Positions 21,925 through 35,172 of a stretch of DNA of 64,000 nucleotides are shown here, in pieces (the stretch's first letter is position 1; each line of letters begins with the position of its first letter). The stretch is from Dipteris shenzhenensis (taxonomy: Eukaryota > Polypodiophyta > Polypodiopsida > Gleicheniales). The translations under genes were made by a program, and so were the position numbers. The DNA is taken from assembly GCA_047967505.1 (NCBI GenBank), contig CM106540.1; one strand, given 5' to 3'. The notes below the pieces were generated by a model. It saw only the letters and a program-made list of their open reading frames with translations. It made no database searches and was not told where the DNA came from.

Positions 21925-23310
21925 CCTTCTAAAATAGGTTTAGAAAAAATCATCAGAATTTGCAAATCTTTCCTATGGGGGGGAAGTGATACCAAAAGGA
22001 GAATTTCAAAAGTTAAATGGGTCTTTTGTACCAGACCTAGAAAGGAAGTGGGTTTGGGAGTAGTCAATATCCAATTGGTTGCCTACAAACTTGCTACCAC
22101 TTGGATTATAAAATCTATCACTTCTCCTGACAGTGACTAGCCCAATCTCTTACTTAGAAACTTTAAGTTTGTTGACCTTACAGGGCCCCTAGGAGGAAAA
22201 TTTTCCCTCTTCTCTCTGCTATTGGCAACCTTGAGCCTTGTATGTGACAAAGGGAAGCCAACTCTAAAAATCTCTATGGGGTGCATTTGAACAGATTAAG
22301 AGTCACATAGTCCTTTCTGCTAGTAAAGGGAGCTTCATGGCTTTGGACTCAATCTGAGTGCCTGTTTTCTTCACCAAACATCAGTTAAGTGATGAGGAGC
22401 TCCTAAAATCCTAGCAACTATCAAAGAAAGGATTAAAGAATTAGGGAGACCTGTGGGACAAGACCAACTTTAAACGGAAGGCACAGTTGGATATCAAAAG
22501 GGAATACATGCTTAATAATGCAGATCAAGGTGATGAGTAGAATTCATATGTGGGAGACACTACTTGGAAAGGGGACTGTATTTTAATATACACCAGAGAA
22601 TCTAGTTGGGTTGGTAGCTCATCCTTTTTACCCATACCCACCCCATCTGAGGGCTTAGAAGAGGTGGTAACCATTCTCAATTCTAGGTGGAAACTCTTTG
22701 ATATGAGAGGCAATGGGATGTCAATTTCTCTTTGATCTGGGATAGAAAGATTCCAAAAAAAAAGTCCACTCTCTTGTGGCTAATCCTCCATAAAGCTATC
22801 TGGACCAACTACAGGAGCTTGAGTATTAGCAAGGGAGATGGAACCTGCAAGTCTTGTATTGGGATCAAAGAAGATATTTTTCACCTTTTATTTCCTGCCC
22901 CAGGGCTAGAAAAGTCTGGAAAGTTGATCCACTTAGTTCTAGGGGAACCAATCAATTGGAAATCACTTTTATTGAGAGATGCACTCAAATTACCTTATGC
23001 CACATGGGTCAGCATTAGAGCACATGCACTTTGGTTCATTTGAATTGCCAAGAATGCTCAGTCTAATGATGAGTACATTTGTGCTAGACAGTTATTCATG
23101 AATTGGTATGGAAAGAATACAGTTGTACTTGCTAACTAATTCCTATTTGCTGTGGACCAGGCCAAATACTTGTTGGATCAAGATATACATAACTTTAATG
23201 ACTAGATTTTGTAGCTACAGGTTGAATTGGAAGAACACATTAGAGATGTTGGGAGCTGTACCAACTCCAGCTAAGACCTGCAATCCTAGATGATACCCTC
23301 TCTTTTTCTT
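21925..23310 (+). pseudogene. LINE (non-LTR) ORF2 C-terminal remnant
   Basis: Near 21990-22100 the plus strand reads RISKVKWVFCTRPRKEVGLG, like the plant LINE segment following RT (kW..vC.PK..GGLG). At 22732-23043 an open frame matches the zf-RVT domain: IWDRKIPKKKSTLLWLILHK, then CKSCIGIKEDIFHLLF. The order is right for the end of a plant LINE ORF2, with stops and frameshifts between pieces. No target-site duplication or clean poly(A) tail could be assigned; an A8 run at 23591 is a weak candidate. Confidence 0.82.
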
Positions 23311-23640
23311 GTCAAGGATGAACCTAAAAACTGATTGTTGTACACTGTCTCTTTTTATTCAAGGGGTACAATAAATATGTTATGTCACTTAGTGGAGCAA
23401 AGGATGTTATCAAAGATCTCCTAAGCAGATCAGGGAATCTGATTTTTGTTTTCTCTCCTCTGAGCTGGGATTTTCTTGGCTACATACTAGATATCCCTCT
23501 CTAGAGGAGATTTTTTTGTTTAGCTAGGACTTCAGGACTTCATTGTACAAACCATATAATTATAATATAATCAAACACTTCTTTGCCCCAAAAAAAAAGA
23601 GACAGTGATGATAGGTCCTTATATGGTTTTAAAGAGCCAG
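23311..23640. other. Region without a recognisable gene
   Basis: AT-rich sequence after the LINE remnant; no coding or structured signal seen beyond a short A-run near 23591. Confidence 0.4.
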
Positions 23641-26600
23641 AATCAATCGAATTAGAGCCAACCCACAGGCCCAACAGACATTGCTAGATTGGCCTCATTT
23701 CTATCCACAGAGGTGAAGATGCCCACTGCGACACTACTCCGAGGTAACCCAACCCTTTGGAGAGACCTTTGTGATTGGATGATAGTGACACCCCATCCCT
23801 CTAATCCTAAGAAAGTTGAATCTCCCAATCAAACACAAGGTCTTCTAAGAGTGCTAGTCAACAAACTAGGCCGATACTTTGAGAGTGATGACACGAATGC
23901 ATTGTTACCCATCTCCTTCCATGATCAAAAAGCTATGCAATCTTAGACGGAGGAGTAGGTGTTAGCATCATCATGAAACAATGTTGGGAAAAGTGGGGAA
24001 GTCCTAACCGAGAGATTACTCTCTTGGTGTAAGTCCTACAAGTACCTTAACAGCAGCAGCAGTGCTTGGTAAAAGTTGGATCCAAGCCACGTATAAAGGG
24101 TTGTTTGGTGGCAAATGACCCCAACAAGTTGTGCCCATAACTACCAAAGGGACCAACATTCAAGCATCCACATCAACATGTGCTTCCACATCCCAACCTC
24201 TAGAAGAACCCCACAAATAAGAAAGGCAACAATGATGAGTATGAAAACAAGTGTGGGTCCAAAATGATCTACTAGAAGCCCAAGGGTACTTTGAAGGTGA
24301 ATCATACATTTGGGTTCCAACAAAACCTCAACAGCAAAAGCCACCCCATTATGTAAATGACAAACCCCAACATCAAAGAGCTAAACGATGCCATCCAAAA
24401 AGGAAGGTACAATACCATTGGGTTACCAAAAGACTACTAGAGGCTCAGGGATATTACCTTGGAAATACATATGCTTGGGTACCCAAGGTACTTAGTGCAA
24501 CAAGCATACCTCCATCATCTTCAAGCAGCAATGACAATGTGCTAAATAAAGATTAGAATAATGAATGGAGGCCAAAGCCTAAAAATTTGTCATCACCAAC
24601 AAATGAGAAGCAAACATCAACTTCAAGCCTATCGATTATGAAAAATCAAGGCAAATATTGGAGAGCAAAACCACAAGAACCTATCTTAAAAAAGGTAAAA
24701 CTATAAGAACCTACTCACAAGGAGAAGAGAAAAGCACCAATAAAAGAGGATCACACACAAAGATCATCCTCTACCTCCTATCGAGTAGTTACATAAGAAC
24801 CTTAAGAGACATGATCACTAGTCTATAAAAAAGCCATTGAATTCACTGCATCGTCTTCAAGGCAAACGGCAATTACACAACATGTCTCAAAAATAGAAAT
24901 AGTAACACAAGATCCTACACCACTAGTCTGCCAAAATGCCTTTGAATGCATTGCATCATCTTAAAGGCAAATTGCAGTTACACAAGAATCTGCCAAGAAA
25001 AGAATGGAATCTACTTTGGAAGTTACACAAGAACCTTCCTTAGTAAGAAATTCAGCATCAAGCTTCATGACATCTACACACAAGTCACACTAGCCATGCT
25101 AGACACAATGGAAGTCACACAAGAACCTTCCAATAAGAATGATGATTTATCTTCACTGGCAAATTTCTCAGAAGCAACTTGGGCTCAACAAAAACAGAAG
25201 ATATCTGAGACACTACAGTCCTAATCACATTTGCTCCAAAGGACATACATCACTTTATTACGGTGAGACAAGGGAAGTTGAATAGAGGCTCAAGGATGTA
25301 ATTGACATAGGCACTAGAAAGATGGGATCAGCAAGGGCTAGTGCAAGTCAAGGATCTTACAATGGAAATGTGGATCCCTAAGCATCATCAACATGGAAGC
25401 CCACCTTCTCGTGCTTGTATCGTGGTTAACTTGACCCATCTAGAGCAACGTTTGAGTCTAGAACACCGACAACGAAGCATTTAGCGGTACTAGCTACACA
25501 AGAATACGCTCCTAAAAAGGGACTAGTAACATAAGAACCTACTATAAGGTCGACAAAGGACAAGACAATGCTAGTTCAAGGCCTCCATCAGTTTTCCCAA
25601 GAAGAAATACAAACCCACTCCTTCAATATAACACTCTATCAACTCCATAACAATACACCCCACAAGAACCTACTCATAAAAGTGGAGTAGATCCACAAGA
25701 ACTTGCTGCAACAAAAGATATTGGAGCCCTTGATAACATGTTGCTACCATGGAAGAAGCTCCTCACTAGCAAAGGTCTAGGGCTATTCAAAGACACATTA
25801 ACCGCTAGTATCCCAAGGCACTACTCCACATTCCAGATGCTACAAACCTCTTCAACCATAGTCCTCATTTTAGGAGTTTGTATAATGTATTATCAAGTTC
25901 CTCTAGATGGATGTGATGACTCAGACAAAGAGTGCTCCAGATTCCATCCAAAGCTTATTGGGCTTAAAAAGAACTTTAAAAAATGCCACAATGCTGTGTA
26001 ATCCATCAACTAGACTCAAAAGAAAAGCTCCCATGAAAATAGCAAGAAAAACATGGCATGTCAAAAACATAGTCTGATGAGAATTCCATATATGTCCCAC
26101 TCAATTCAAATATTGGACTGGAAGAGAAGCATGATAATACATTAATACTTACCCCACTAACACTAACTCCACTGGGATCTTACATCAACCCCTACTAACA
26201 AGTTTTTCCTAATAACTTACCCCTTAGATTTTTCTTTTCTCTTTTGTCTTCCTTCTTTGAATGGTCACAAGTACTCAACTCGGCTCACTTAAACCCTAAG
26301 GTGCCAGTTTTCAGAAGAATCACTCATCCATACTTTCAGCAACAATTCCATAACAAGGATCCACTATATCCCTCTACTGCAATGTAGCAAAAGAAGATTC
26401 GGCCTAGTGCACAAGAAAGACTACTTTCATGATCTTCATTGACAACACTCCAACAACCCTGAACTTTGCACGATCCAAAGGACTGGATCAAGATCATGAA
26501 GGGGGGCATGTTAACCTATTGGTTAACAATATGCCACCACTGGTTAGTAATGTCATTTGATGGATAGTGGCAAGTCCATAGAGCTAGGATGAGTACTCGG

Positions 26601-26826
26601 CTCACTCAAACCCTAAGGTGCTAGTTTCCAGAAGAATCACTCATCCATACTTCCAGCGGCAATTCCATAACAAGGATCCATTACATCCCTCTACTATAAT
26701 GTAGCAAAAGAAGATTCATCCTAGTGCACAAGAAAGATTACTTTGCATGATCTTCATTGACAACACTCCAACGACCATGAACTTTGCATGATCCAGAGGA
26801 CTGGATCGAGATCAAGAAGGGGGACA
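23641..26826 (+). pseudogene. Unrecognised degenerate coding-like region upstream of an LTR
   Basis: The segment ends in a purine tract and a TGTTAACC LTR-like start at 26827, so it is probably the 3' internal part of an LTR retrotransposon. No pol domain is recognisable. A short frame (24251-24556) encodes two related blocks, WVQNDLLEAQGYFEGESYIW and WVTKRLLEAQGYYLGNTYAW. From 24650 to 25710 the phrase ACACAAGAACCT recurs about 12 times, encoding TQEP where the frame is open. I do not assign a function. Confidence 0.45.
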
Positions 26827-26911
26827 TGTTAACCGATTGGTTAACAATATGCCACCGCTAGTTAGTGATGACATTTGATGGTGGACAGTGGCAAGTCCAT
26901 AGAGCTAGCAT
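26277..26911 (+). repeat. Tandem duplication of about 317 bp spanning a PPT and LTR start
   Basis: Copy 1 (26277 to about 26594) and copy 2 (about 26595-26911) share the CGGCTCACT...AAACCCTAAGGTGC start and AGTGGCAAGTCCATAGAGCT end. Both include a purine tract directly followed by TGTTAACC(T/G)ATTGGTTAACA (26509 and 26827). Scattered substitutions show the event is not recent. Confidence 0.93.
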
Positions 26912-27260
26912 TATGCCTTGGATCCAAATAGGCCCAAGATGGTTGTAAAATAATGAGGAAAGAGAGTGGTATAAATGGAATAGGGTTGGCCCTATCTTCA
27001 AAAGGTGACGTGTATAAAAGGCCATGTGGTTGACTTTGGTCTTGATTGTTGGATGCACAAGTTTGGTATACAAGCTCCCTCTTCTCTTCCACGAGTGTTT
27101 TTGGGTGTTCTATTGTTTCCTTTGTAGTGCCTTTGTGTTTGCCATTCCGTCCCCATTCATTCTCCATTTCTCCTCCCCTTCTCCCTCTCTTCTCCCCTCT
27201 CCCCTTTCCCTCCTTCTTTCATGGAAACACATTGCAACAATCTTGAGTGACACTTGCAGA
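26827..27260 (+). repeat. Probable LTR (3' LTR or solo part)
   Basis: It begins TGTTAACCGATTGGTTAACA after the purine tract GAAGGGGGACA and contains TATAAAAG at 27013-27020. Part of it recurs in inverted orientation at 41472-41660. The right boundary is uncertain; ACATTGCAACAATCTTGAG near 27230 is only a candidate end. Confidence 0.6.
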
Positions 27261-28900
27261 TGGCTCATGCTTTGCATTGCTCTCACAAGGAGTAGCTTGT
27301 AGTGGAGGCTCCATCAACATTTCTTCAAGATTCCCATGACATGTGAGTCACTGTCAAGATTGCACAAAGCCTTGGTAGATGAATGTGGGTAGGCGGAACC
27401 ATCTACCATCACTGACATTGAACATCAAGAGGCTAAAGGGAAATGCCAATAGGGCCAAGGAACCATAGCTCCAATTATCTTGGGTGAAAGTTTGCAAGGA
27501 AAAGCCTCAAGCAAGGATTACCAAAGCAATAATGTCGAGTCATAATAGAGAAAGTCGATGATGAGACAACAAAGGAGAAGAGTGCCCAGAAGACTTGAAG
27601 GGATCAAAACAAGAAAAGCACCATAAGGGTATTGAAAGCTTGCATGTTCTCAAATAAAATCAATGGCGCACTGTGTTGATATTTGTGTCAAAATATTCGT
27701 TGATATTTTAGTTGATATTTCCATTGCAAACTATAATTACAAATTTTCTCAAAATTTTATTTCCTTACAATTTTCAAATTTATCTCACTTCTAGGTCTTG
27801 AGAGATTTTTAAAAATGATGACATGTATTGGATTGTGAAACTTGGCAATTGGGAGTTTTGCTTGGAGCAGCCATCCTACCTCGCTGATGTGGAGATGTTG
27901 ACAATCATTTCCATTGCAAACTATATAATCATGAAATTTCTCAAAATTAAAATTTTCAAATTTCTCACTTCTAGTTCTTGAGAGAGTTTTAAAAATGATA
28001 ACATGCAATGGATTGTGAAACTTTGGCACTAAAGACTTTTGCTTAGAGCAACCATCTTGTTCACTGCTGTGGAGATGTTTATAATCTTATTCTAGAGCCA
28101 CATGAACTCCAAGAACAAGTAATAACATGAAATGTTCTTATTGGACTTGAGGTTGCTGAGGAAAAACTCTTGTGTGGTCTTTTTGTTGAAGAGCCCCTCC
28201 ATCTCGATAAGCAATGCTAAGAAACATTTCTTATCCCATCCATGGGTAGGCAAAGTCATGAATCCACCCATTTCTCTAAGAGCAGGTATTCTCCACTCAC
28301 CATGCAGATGACATTTCCCTATTGTGATTAGGTGATGATGTTGTCGGCTTCTAAATGGACGAGCATCGTGCTCCATGGTAGCATCGCTACTTCATATAGG
28401 TGCGCAAGTTTCAGCATGCCTTGGTGTTGGCAGCCTTAGTGTTGAAGCCTATTAGAGTGTTATACATCACTATGGCTATTGGGCGAGGGTGCTAGGGGAG
28501 AGAATCGAACAGTAGTAGTAGCAAGATGTAAGCGATCACAAAGATATTGAGCACGTGGAGGAGTGAGGCTCTGGGAGCAAGTAGTAGCGAGCACATGAGC
28601 AACACAAGTAGAAGAGCGAGCAATAAATAAGGAAGCAAATGAAGGGAATAGAAAGGTGTTCGTAGCAGATGGAGGGGCATAAGAGAGATCGCAGAAACAT
28701 GCATACAGAACCATGATTGTATTTTGTGGAAACCTATGTTGTACAGATTGCAGTATCTTTCAGTGGCATTGTACCACATCCAAGACATAGAAAGCATGAT
28801 GAACTAGTCTTTTTTCGAGTTGGAGTTAATCAATCCAGTATGCAAGAGACTCTTTGAGGCTCAGTAGTTTGAACACTACGATCGAAAGGTTCGGAACTAG
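27261..28900. other. Region without a recognisable gene
   Basis: It contains the tandem repeat at 27718-28082. The open frames here are short and unlike known proteins. The end (after about 28400) may be the 3' part of the gypsy element that follows. Confidence 0.4.
27718..28082. repeat. Tandem duplication, unit about 180 bp
   Basis: Both units carry ATTTCCATTGCAAACTATA, then CTCAAAATT...TTTTCAAATTT, TCTCACTTCTAG, CTTGAGAGA and AAAAATGATRACATG, and end in CTGTGGAGATGTT or CTGATGTGGAGATGTT. They are clearly diverged. Confidence 0.88.
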
Positions 28901-31900
28901 GAACTCCATGGACACACTATCTTGATCCCATAAGACCATTTGAAGGGGGTGAGGCTGGTGGTGACTTTTTATGCACTCTGAAAGGCCCACAAGGCAAAGT
29001 GCAGTGTTAGGTCCAAGGCGGTCTTGTTCTCGTTAACCACCTTTTTCATAACTTTTGCAAGATCTTGTTTATTGACTCCTCTTGACCATTTGCCTAAGCA
29101 TAGTGAATGATGATAGCTTGTGTATGATCATGTGCCTTTTAGAAATCTTAGACATGATGTCATTAACAAAGTGTCACCTTGATTGCTAGTGATTTCCACC
29201 AAGAAACGAAACTAGGTCATGATCTTTTCATAGAGGAATTTAGCCATAGAGGCCATTGAACCATCTCACATCACCCATGCCTCAACCCACTTTGTGCATT
29301 ACCTGATGGCAATTAAAGTGTACCAATTCTCAAAGGGATGGGTAGCTGGCTTGAACAGGTTGATGAAGTCTAAACTCCCTTTTTAGAATGGTTTAAGGGG
29401 GAGTACATGGTTGTGGGGCATTTCATCTTTAATGGTTGGCTAGCCCAACCACTAGCATGCATTACACTAATTGGCAAATGCAAAGGTGTCACCAAGAACT
29501 GTTTGCCCCTTTAGCTAGCCTGGAGGATATTTTGGTCAATAGTATCATTGGAAAAATGTCTGTTGACCAATCCTTAGTGCGCTTCCCATAAAACTGCAAA
29601 TTGTTCATGCAATGGTACACATCAATGGAGCATCTTATTGGGGCTGAGGTGATAAAGGGATCAAGAAATAATCCTAAAATTTGGACTCTAAAGGGAGTTG
29701 CTTAGGCCTATTGATGATGGATGCTAGCTTCAATGAACTAAAAAATGTAGTCATAGCATGTGGGCATAAATGTTGAAACATCATCTTGCACCAACTCCTT
29801 GTCTAGCACCACCAAGGGTGCTCCATTTGGCACCATGACTAGTGCAACTGCAATTAGGCTCACATCTAAAAAGTTTTCCACAAATAGATCTAGTCTTTCC
29901 CCACTCTCCATTTGGGATAGGCAATCAACGATCGCATGGGAGCTACCTAGAGTATGCACAATATAAAAATCAAACTCCTACAACAAAATCCAACAAGCTA
30001 ACTTACTTAGCACAACTTTAGGGGCCATGACGCAACCACAAAAAGGTTTTAGAAAGTCGTCCACAAACAAATCTAGTCTTTTCCACTCTCTAGTCAGGAC
30101 AGGCATTCAATGATTGCACGTGAGCTACCGAGTGTATGCACAATATAAAAATCAAAATTATGCAACAACAACATCCAATGAGCTAACTTGCCTATAAGCT
30201 TCATCTTGTTAATGAGCTGTAGGAGCACTAAATAATCCACATGGAAGGTGAATTGATTTTCAAGGAGGAAATGCAAAACTTGTTCATGGCATAAATCATG
30301 GCAAGAGCTTCTTTCTTGATTATGTAGTCTTAGCATCGGATTAGCATAGTAGAGTGGTCGATACCATCATTTGGTCTTCTGTTGCATTAAAACCATGCCA
30401 ATAGTCATGTCAGAATCATCGACAAAAACATGGAATGGTAGCTTCTAGTCCATAGGTTGTATGATCACAGCACTTGTGAGCATGAACTTCATGTACTAAA
30501 ATGCATGGTCACTCTTCTTAGTTGACACCTTTGCATTGACTTGGACATTATGGGGTGCAATGACATCTGTAAGATATCCAAGCATTTGGCTATGCCACTG
30601 GACTTGGTCTAAAATCCTAGCCAATTGCTTTCTAGTGGTGGGGCGTTCAGCCTTGCAAATTTGCTCTACCTTTGTTGGATCAAGGGTGATCCCATCTTTT
30701 GAGACAATATGCCCAAGTAGCATTTACTTCATACTATAAAGGCACACTTGACTGAATTAGGTGATAGCCAAGCCACATGGCACATGGTGAGGCACAACTT
30801 GATGGAGGTGCTTTACTTGGTCACCATAAACATTGAAGTTTTCCACGAAGATATCTGCATGAAGGATGTCAAGTCGTCCTCAAAGATTTCTTGCACAAGT
30901 CGCTAAAATGTAGCTGATGCATTCTTAAGTCTGAATGTCATAACATTAGATGTAAATACCCCCATTTGGTAATAAACTATGTCTTCTTTTGATCTCCCTT
31001 GGCCATGCAGACCTAGTTGTAGCCATTGGACCCATTGGGGAAAGAGTACATCTTGTGGCTGGCTACAACATGTAGCATTTCCAAGAAGAAGGGAATAGGG
31101 AAGGTGACGGTTACAATTGTAGCACTGAGCCTAAGGTAGTCCATACAAACTTGCAACTTGTTCTTTTTAGCAACAATGACAGTTGGGGAGATCCATGTAG
31201 CCCACTCAATTGGGTAGATAAATCCTACCTCAATAATTTTTCAATCTCTTATTTGACCACGAGCGTAGTTCAAGTTCATTCAGTACCATTGCTACACTAA
31301 ACTGGCTTTGCATCATCCCTGAGAACAATTTGATATTGGTGGAACTATGGGTCGATGCCCTTCATATTAGTATCACTATAAGAAAATACTTTTACAAAGG
31401 ATCCAAGGATGTTCCGAAGGTCCACTCGAAAGTCAAGGAACTACCTTGGACTACCCACACGTTAGGGTCTATATTGATGTTGTGGTTGGACAAGTCATCT
31501 TCTTTGATTTAACAAGGCTACTAGATCTCACTGCCGTCAACCTAAATAAGCCCCCTTATATCAGGATTGGCATCAATGTTTGCTTCTCACAATGTGTCAG
31601 AAGGGGGCTCTATTTCCGTACCATCAATTTATGGCAATTTTTTATTGCAGGTACTTGTTAACGATCACCACTACATCCACTTTGAATAGGCTGATGAGGT
31701 TGGGGTTGCCCTTAAGGAATTTATCCTCTTTGTCATTATTACAAGCCAATCAATCATGTTAACACCACCGACAAATTATTGTTGGAGGTGCATGTGAAAT
31801 GGTCATTTTTCCTTTACTGACATCTTGACCTTTTCTTCCCCTTCCAAATAGTGATCTGGTCAAAGTGCCAATCTTGCCTACACATGCTGGCTTTCCCAGC

Positions 31901-32080
31901 AACAAGGGGTGGGTGCCATTGATATCCTCCATCCATAGCATGACAATGGCAATTATGAACATGAGGTCTCCAATATAGTCGATTGTATACACCCACCCCA
32001 TTTCATTCACCATAGTCAATGGTATGTAGACCCTCCTCATTTCATTTGCATGGATGAAGGGCTTTGTGTGGCCATGCATG
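28900..32080 (-). pseudogene. Ty3/gypsy pol (protease, RT, RNase H, integrase), decayed
   Basis: From right to left on the minus strand: a protease-end patch with LLLGKPACVGKIG (about 31890), then RT with KKNKLQVCMDYLRLSA near 31150, MYSFPNGSNGYNQV near 31030, and LLGHIVSKDGITLDPTKVEQ at about 30660-30720. RNase H or post-RT sequence follows, with DFYIVHTLGSSRAIIECLS near 30100. An integrase C-terminal patch resembling HYAxANGQEESINK lies near 29060-29110. This is the canonical Ty3/gypsy order. Frame breaks and stops are frequent and no LTR was identified. A local duplication (about 29870-30190) repeats the VHTLGSS(H/R)AI segment. Confidence 0.88.
29870..30190. repeat. Diverged duplication inside gypsy pol, offset about 180 bp
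   Basis: The block ACAAATAGATCTAGTCTTTC...GAGTATGCACAATATAAAAATCAA...AAGCTAACTTA (about 29878-30005) recurs at about 30063-30190 with many substitutions. Both encode VHTLGSS(H/R)AI on the minus strand. Confidence 0.85.
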
Positions 32081-33291
32081 TAGTATATGTAATAGGCAGC
32101 TCTATTGTCATTACGGCCAACTAGAAGAGCTCCCTCAATACCACAGAGAACTCCTGAAGGAGTGTGATCATATAAGTGAGGCCAACAGTAAATGGCAATG
32201 CAATAGAGGTAGTGTGAGCTACCTCATGATCTATGAGACTCGGAGGCAATCCTACGTAGCTTACAAGCAAGAAGAAGCTCAGCCCATGTGGAAGCTAGTT
32301 CTTACCATGTTTTCTTGTTGGATGGTGGTAGGTATACAAACTCTCCTCTTCAATAAAAAAAGATGCTTATCAGGATTTCATCAAGCTTCAAATTTTTTTG
32401 CAAAATTTTGCAAAAACATTATTGTCATTTGTTATCAAAGCTCTTATATACTTTTTATGCAATTTCGTAGGTGCTTTACCTACATACTCAAACTCTTCCT
32501 TAATTTTATAATGTTCTCTTTCTATCCTTTACCCTCACTCTTTTGTCTTTTCACTATGCAAAAGGGATTGTTGTCTTGTCTTCCACACACACACACACTC
32601 CTAACAATTCTAGTAAGAAATGGATGTACATTAAAAAAAGTTTTAAATGCAGGGGATGAGTTAAATGACAAATGGCTTACATCTTTTTACATTAATTAGT
32701 GGAAAGGTCACTCAAAGGGTGGTAAAAGGTTCAAGATTGGGTAAAAGCAAGAATTTAACACTTGCTTTTAGCGTGGGCACTAAGAATATTTCCATTACAA
32801 ATATGAGCAATTAAAGTGGTAGAATCTTTCATATCATTTCCTTGCTTACCAAAAAAATTAGTGGCAATGGGACAGGTTCTCTTTGGAACCCCATAAGTTG
32901 AGCTAATGAAACGATTGGAGGAAGGGGGAGCTGAAAAGACTTTAAAATATTCAAATGGTGGGTAAACGAATTGCCAGGCAACCTTGACTATATATGCCCA
33001 CACTATCACTCGGGTTTGAGTAGCGCAGAGGAAATGAGTTTGAAGGCATTTACATCATCATTGTGGCTAACCTCTCATTATTGAAAGATTACAACAACAT
33101 TCAAGGTATGTTCTCAAGCATAGCTAAATGCCACACTCAAACTTAGAGCTTTAAGAAAGAAATTGAAAAAAATTAGGAGGAATCATGAAAATTTAGGAAG
33201 TGTTTGTGCAATAGAAGGAAAAGGAATTAGAAAAATTAGGAAAAGGGAAAATTAAGAAATTAAGTAGACACAGAAGAAAAAGGAGAATAGT

Positions 33292-33340
<49 letters not shown>

Positions 33341-34940
33341 TTTATATTTATATTTATTTATTTATTTGTATTATTGTGAATAATTGTGAGGTTTTCTATT
33401 AGTACGACTAATACTCGTCAAGAAACGACCCTTCTCGACTTGAGGTACATATCTAGAGATAATGTGAGTTTTAATTCTATGAACATTTTGACATGTCTAA
33501 AGAGCACAAAGGTGGTGAATACTATGAACGATGCCTACCCTACACCTCTAAGTTACAATTGGTGATATTAGTGTAATTGGTGACATTAGTGTAAATGATG
33601 ACTAATATGTCAAATTTCCTGGGAGTATTAATCCTTGGAGCCTTGAGTGGGCATGTTCACATTGTCAAAGGGAAAGTTTGTGAAAATGGAAAGTTTGCAA
33701 ATAGTGCAATTGATGCCCACCACTCACCTCTTTAGCATTAGGCAAGCCTGTTGCCATAAACAAGGAGTCTCATACCTCTAGGCCTAGAGAATATGGTAAA
33801 TAGTGAAATTCAATAGCTCCCTTGCCCTCTACATGGTGCTTCTCCAAGACACTGGCGCCAAACATTGACTCTTTTTTTCCCTTGATTATGTGTCAGTGAA
33901 TATTGCATAATGTTCAATTGTAGCACATGAAAGCATGTGCATGTATCCTTGAAAGCAATCATCAAGTGAGATTTTGAGTACAAGTTCAAGGATTTGTTTC
34001 CTTTGAGGGAGTGTTTGGTTTGCTTGTGGGTCTAGATTGAGGGAGATGGTGTCGATGTTAAGAAGAGGGTCCTTGAGGAAATATTGTAATTAAGTCAAAG
34101 AACAAAGGTGAAGGTAAAGTGGAATAAAGGATGTAAGCTAAGGGAGTTTGGAGGAGATATCCTAGAGGCTAGTCTTCATGCTAGAAATAAAGTTGTAGAA
34201 GGTAAGAAATGTGGGCGTGTTCAAATCCCTTGAATTCAATGAACACACATAGCTATAAATGGTGAATTAAGTTGTCCCTAATTTAAAGGCTACAATTGAT
34301 TCCAATGATGCAAATGCTACAATTATCATAAATGTTGCAAGTATTGCAAGTTGTGTTATGAGGATGAAAGGAACAATCACAAAACACAAGTAGACCTAAA
34401 AATAGATAATGAGCACATGTATAATAGACAATTCTTGCACAAGAGTGAGGAGTCCCTTTCCATTCATGGCATCTCTCTTATACATGCAATGAAAGGACCA
34501 AGAGCATCCTTACCTTAATCTTATATTTACACAAAGTAGCCTTGTTAAGTTTCTCCCTTGTTTTGTCTCAATTGATCTAGATTAACAAAAATGTTTTTAC
34601 TTAATATACCCCATCAAATGAGAAAGTGTTATACATCCCCCATACAAATTTTGGCTAAATAGTGGCTTGGTTTAGGGGGCACTCTTCTATAGTCTAGTGG
34701 CGGTGACTCAGGTGTCATGGGAATCTTGCAGGAATGCACCTCCAAGCTACTCTAGGTTGAGAGCGATGCATGCAAATGCTATCCACTAGTCTCACTATAG
34801 CGACTATCGTGAATCCATAAGGAGAAGAAGAGGGAGGGAAGAGGGGAGAGGAGGAGAAGAAGGAAAGAGGATAAGAGAACATGTCATTCACTAATGACAC
34901 TATGAGGGAACACTAGACAACTCCATAAAGGAGGAGAACT
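32081..34940. other. Region without a recognisable gene, with a (TG)n tract
   Basis: The left end is probably upstream gypsy sequence. The 211-codon open frame at 32064-32699 partly overlaps the antisense of gypsy protease and has no recognised domain. A (TG)n microsatellite lies at 33294-33339. The rest shows no coding signal I can defend. Confidence 0.45.
33294..33339. repeat. (TG)n microsatellite, about 23 units
   Basis: Uninterrupted GT/TG dinucleotide run followed by TTTATATTTATATTTATTTA. Confidence 0.98.
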
Positions 34941-35160
34941 TGTTAAGGAACCATCTCAACATCATGTGATCATATGTGCATAACACTAACCCAAAAGACT
35001 GCTAAAAAGGAAGGTTGGAAACCCTAACCCTAAAGGAGTTTGTATATATTAATATTTTCAACTAAATCTAGCATACATTTAGTCATTTGTGGTGTGCTCT
35101 CTAGCCGTGCCCTCTCTCCTCATCTCCACTCTTTTGCTCCCCTCTCTCCATATTTGTTCA
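34941..35160 (+). repeat. 5' LTR of the old copia element
   Basis: 220 bp, TGTTAAGG...TTTGTTCA, matching 41246-41471. It contains the telomere-like AAACCCTAACCCTAAA (35018-35034). Confidence 0.93.
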
Positions 35161-35172
35161 CGGTATCAGAGC
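35161..35172 (+). promoter_or_regulatory. Primer-binding site, initiator Met-tRNA type
   Basis: CGGTATCAGAGC abuts the 5' LTR. It differs from the usual TGGTATCAGAGC by one base, which fits mutation in an old copy. Confidence 0.9.

Noticed and set aside
32064-32699. 211-codon open frame on the plus strand
   Set aside because: Its start overlaps the antisense of gypsy protease-region sequence and the rest is a Phe/Leu/Cys-rich low-complexity translation with no domain. Most likely chance.
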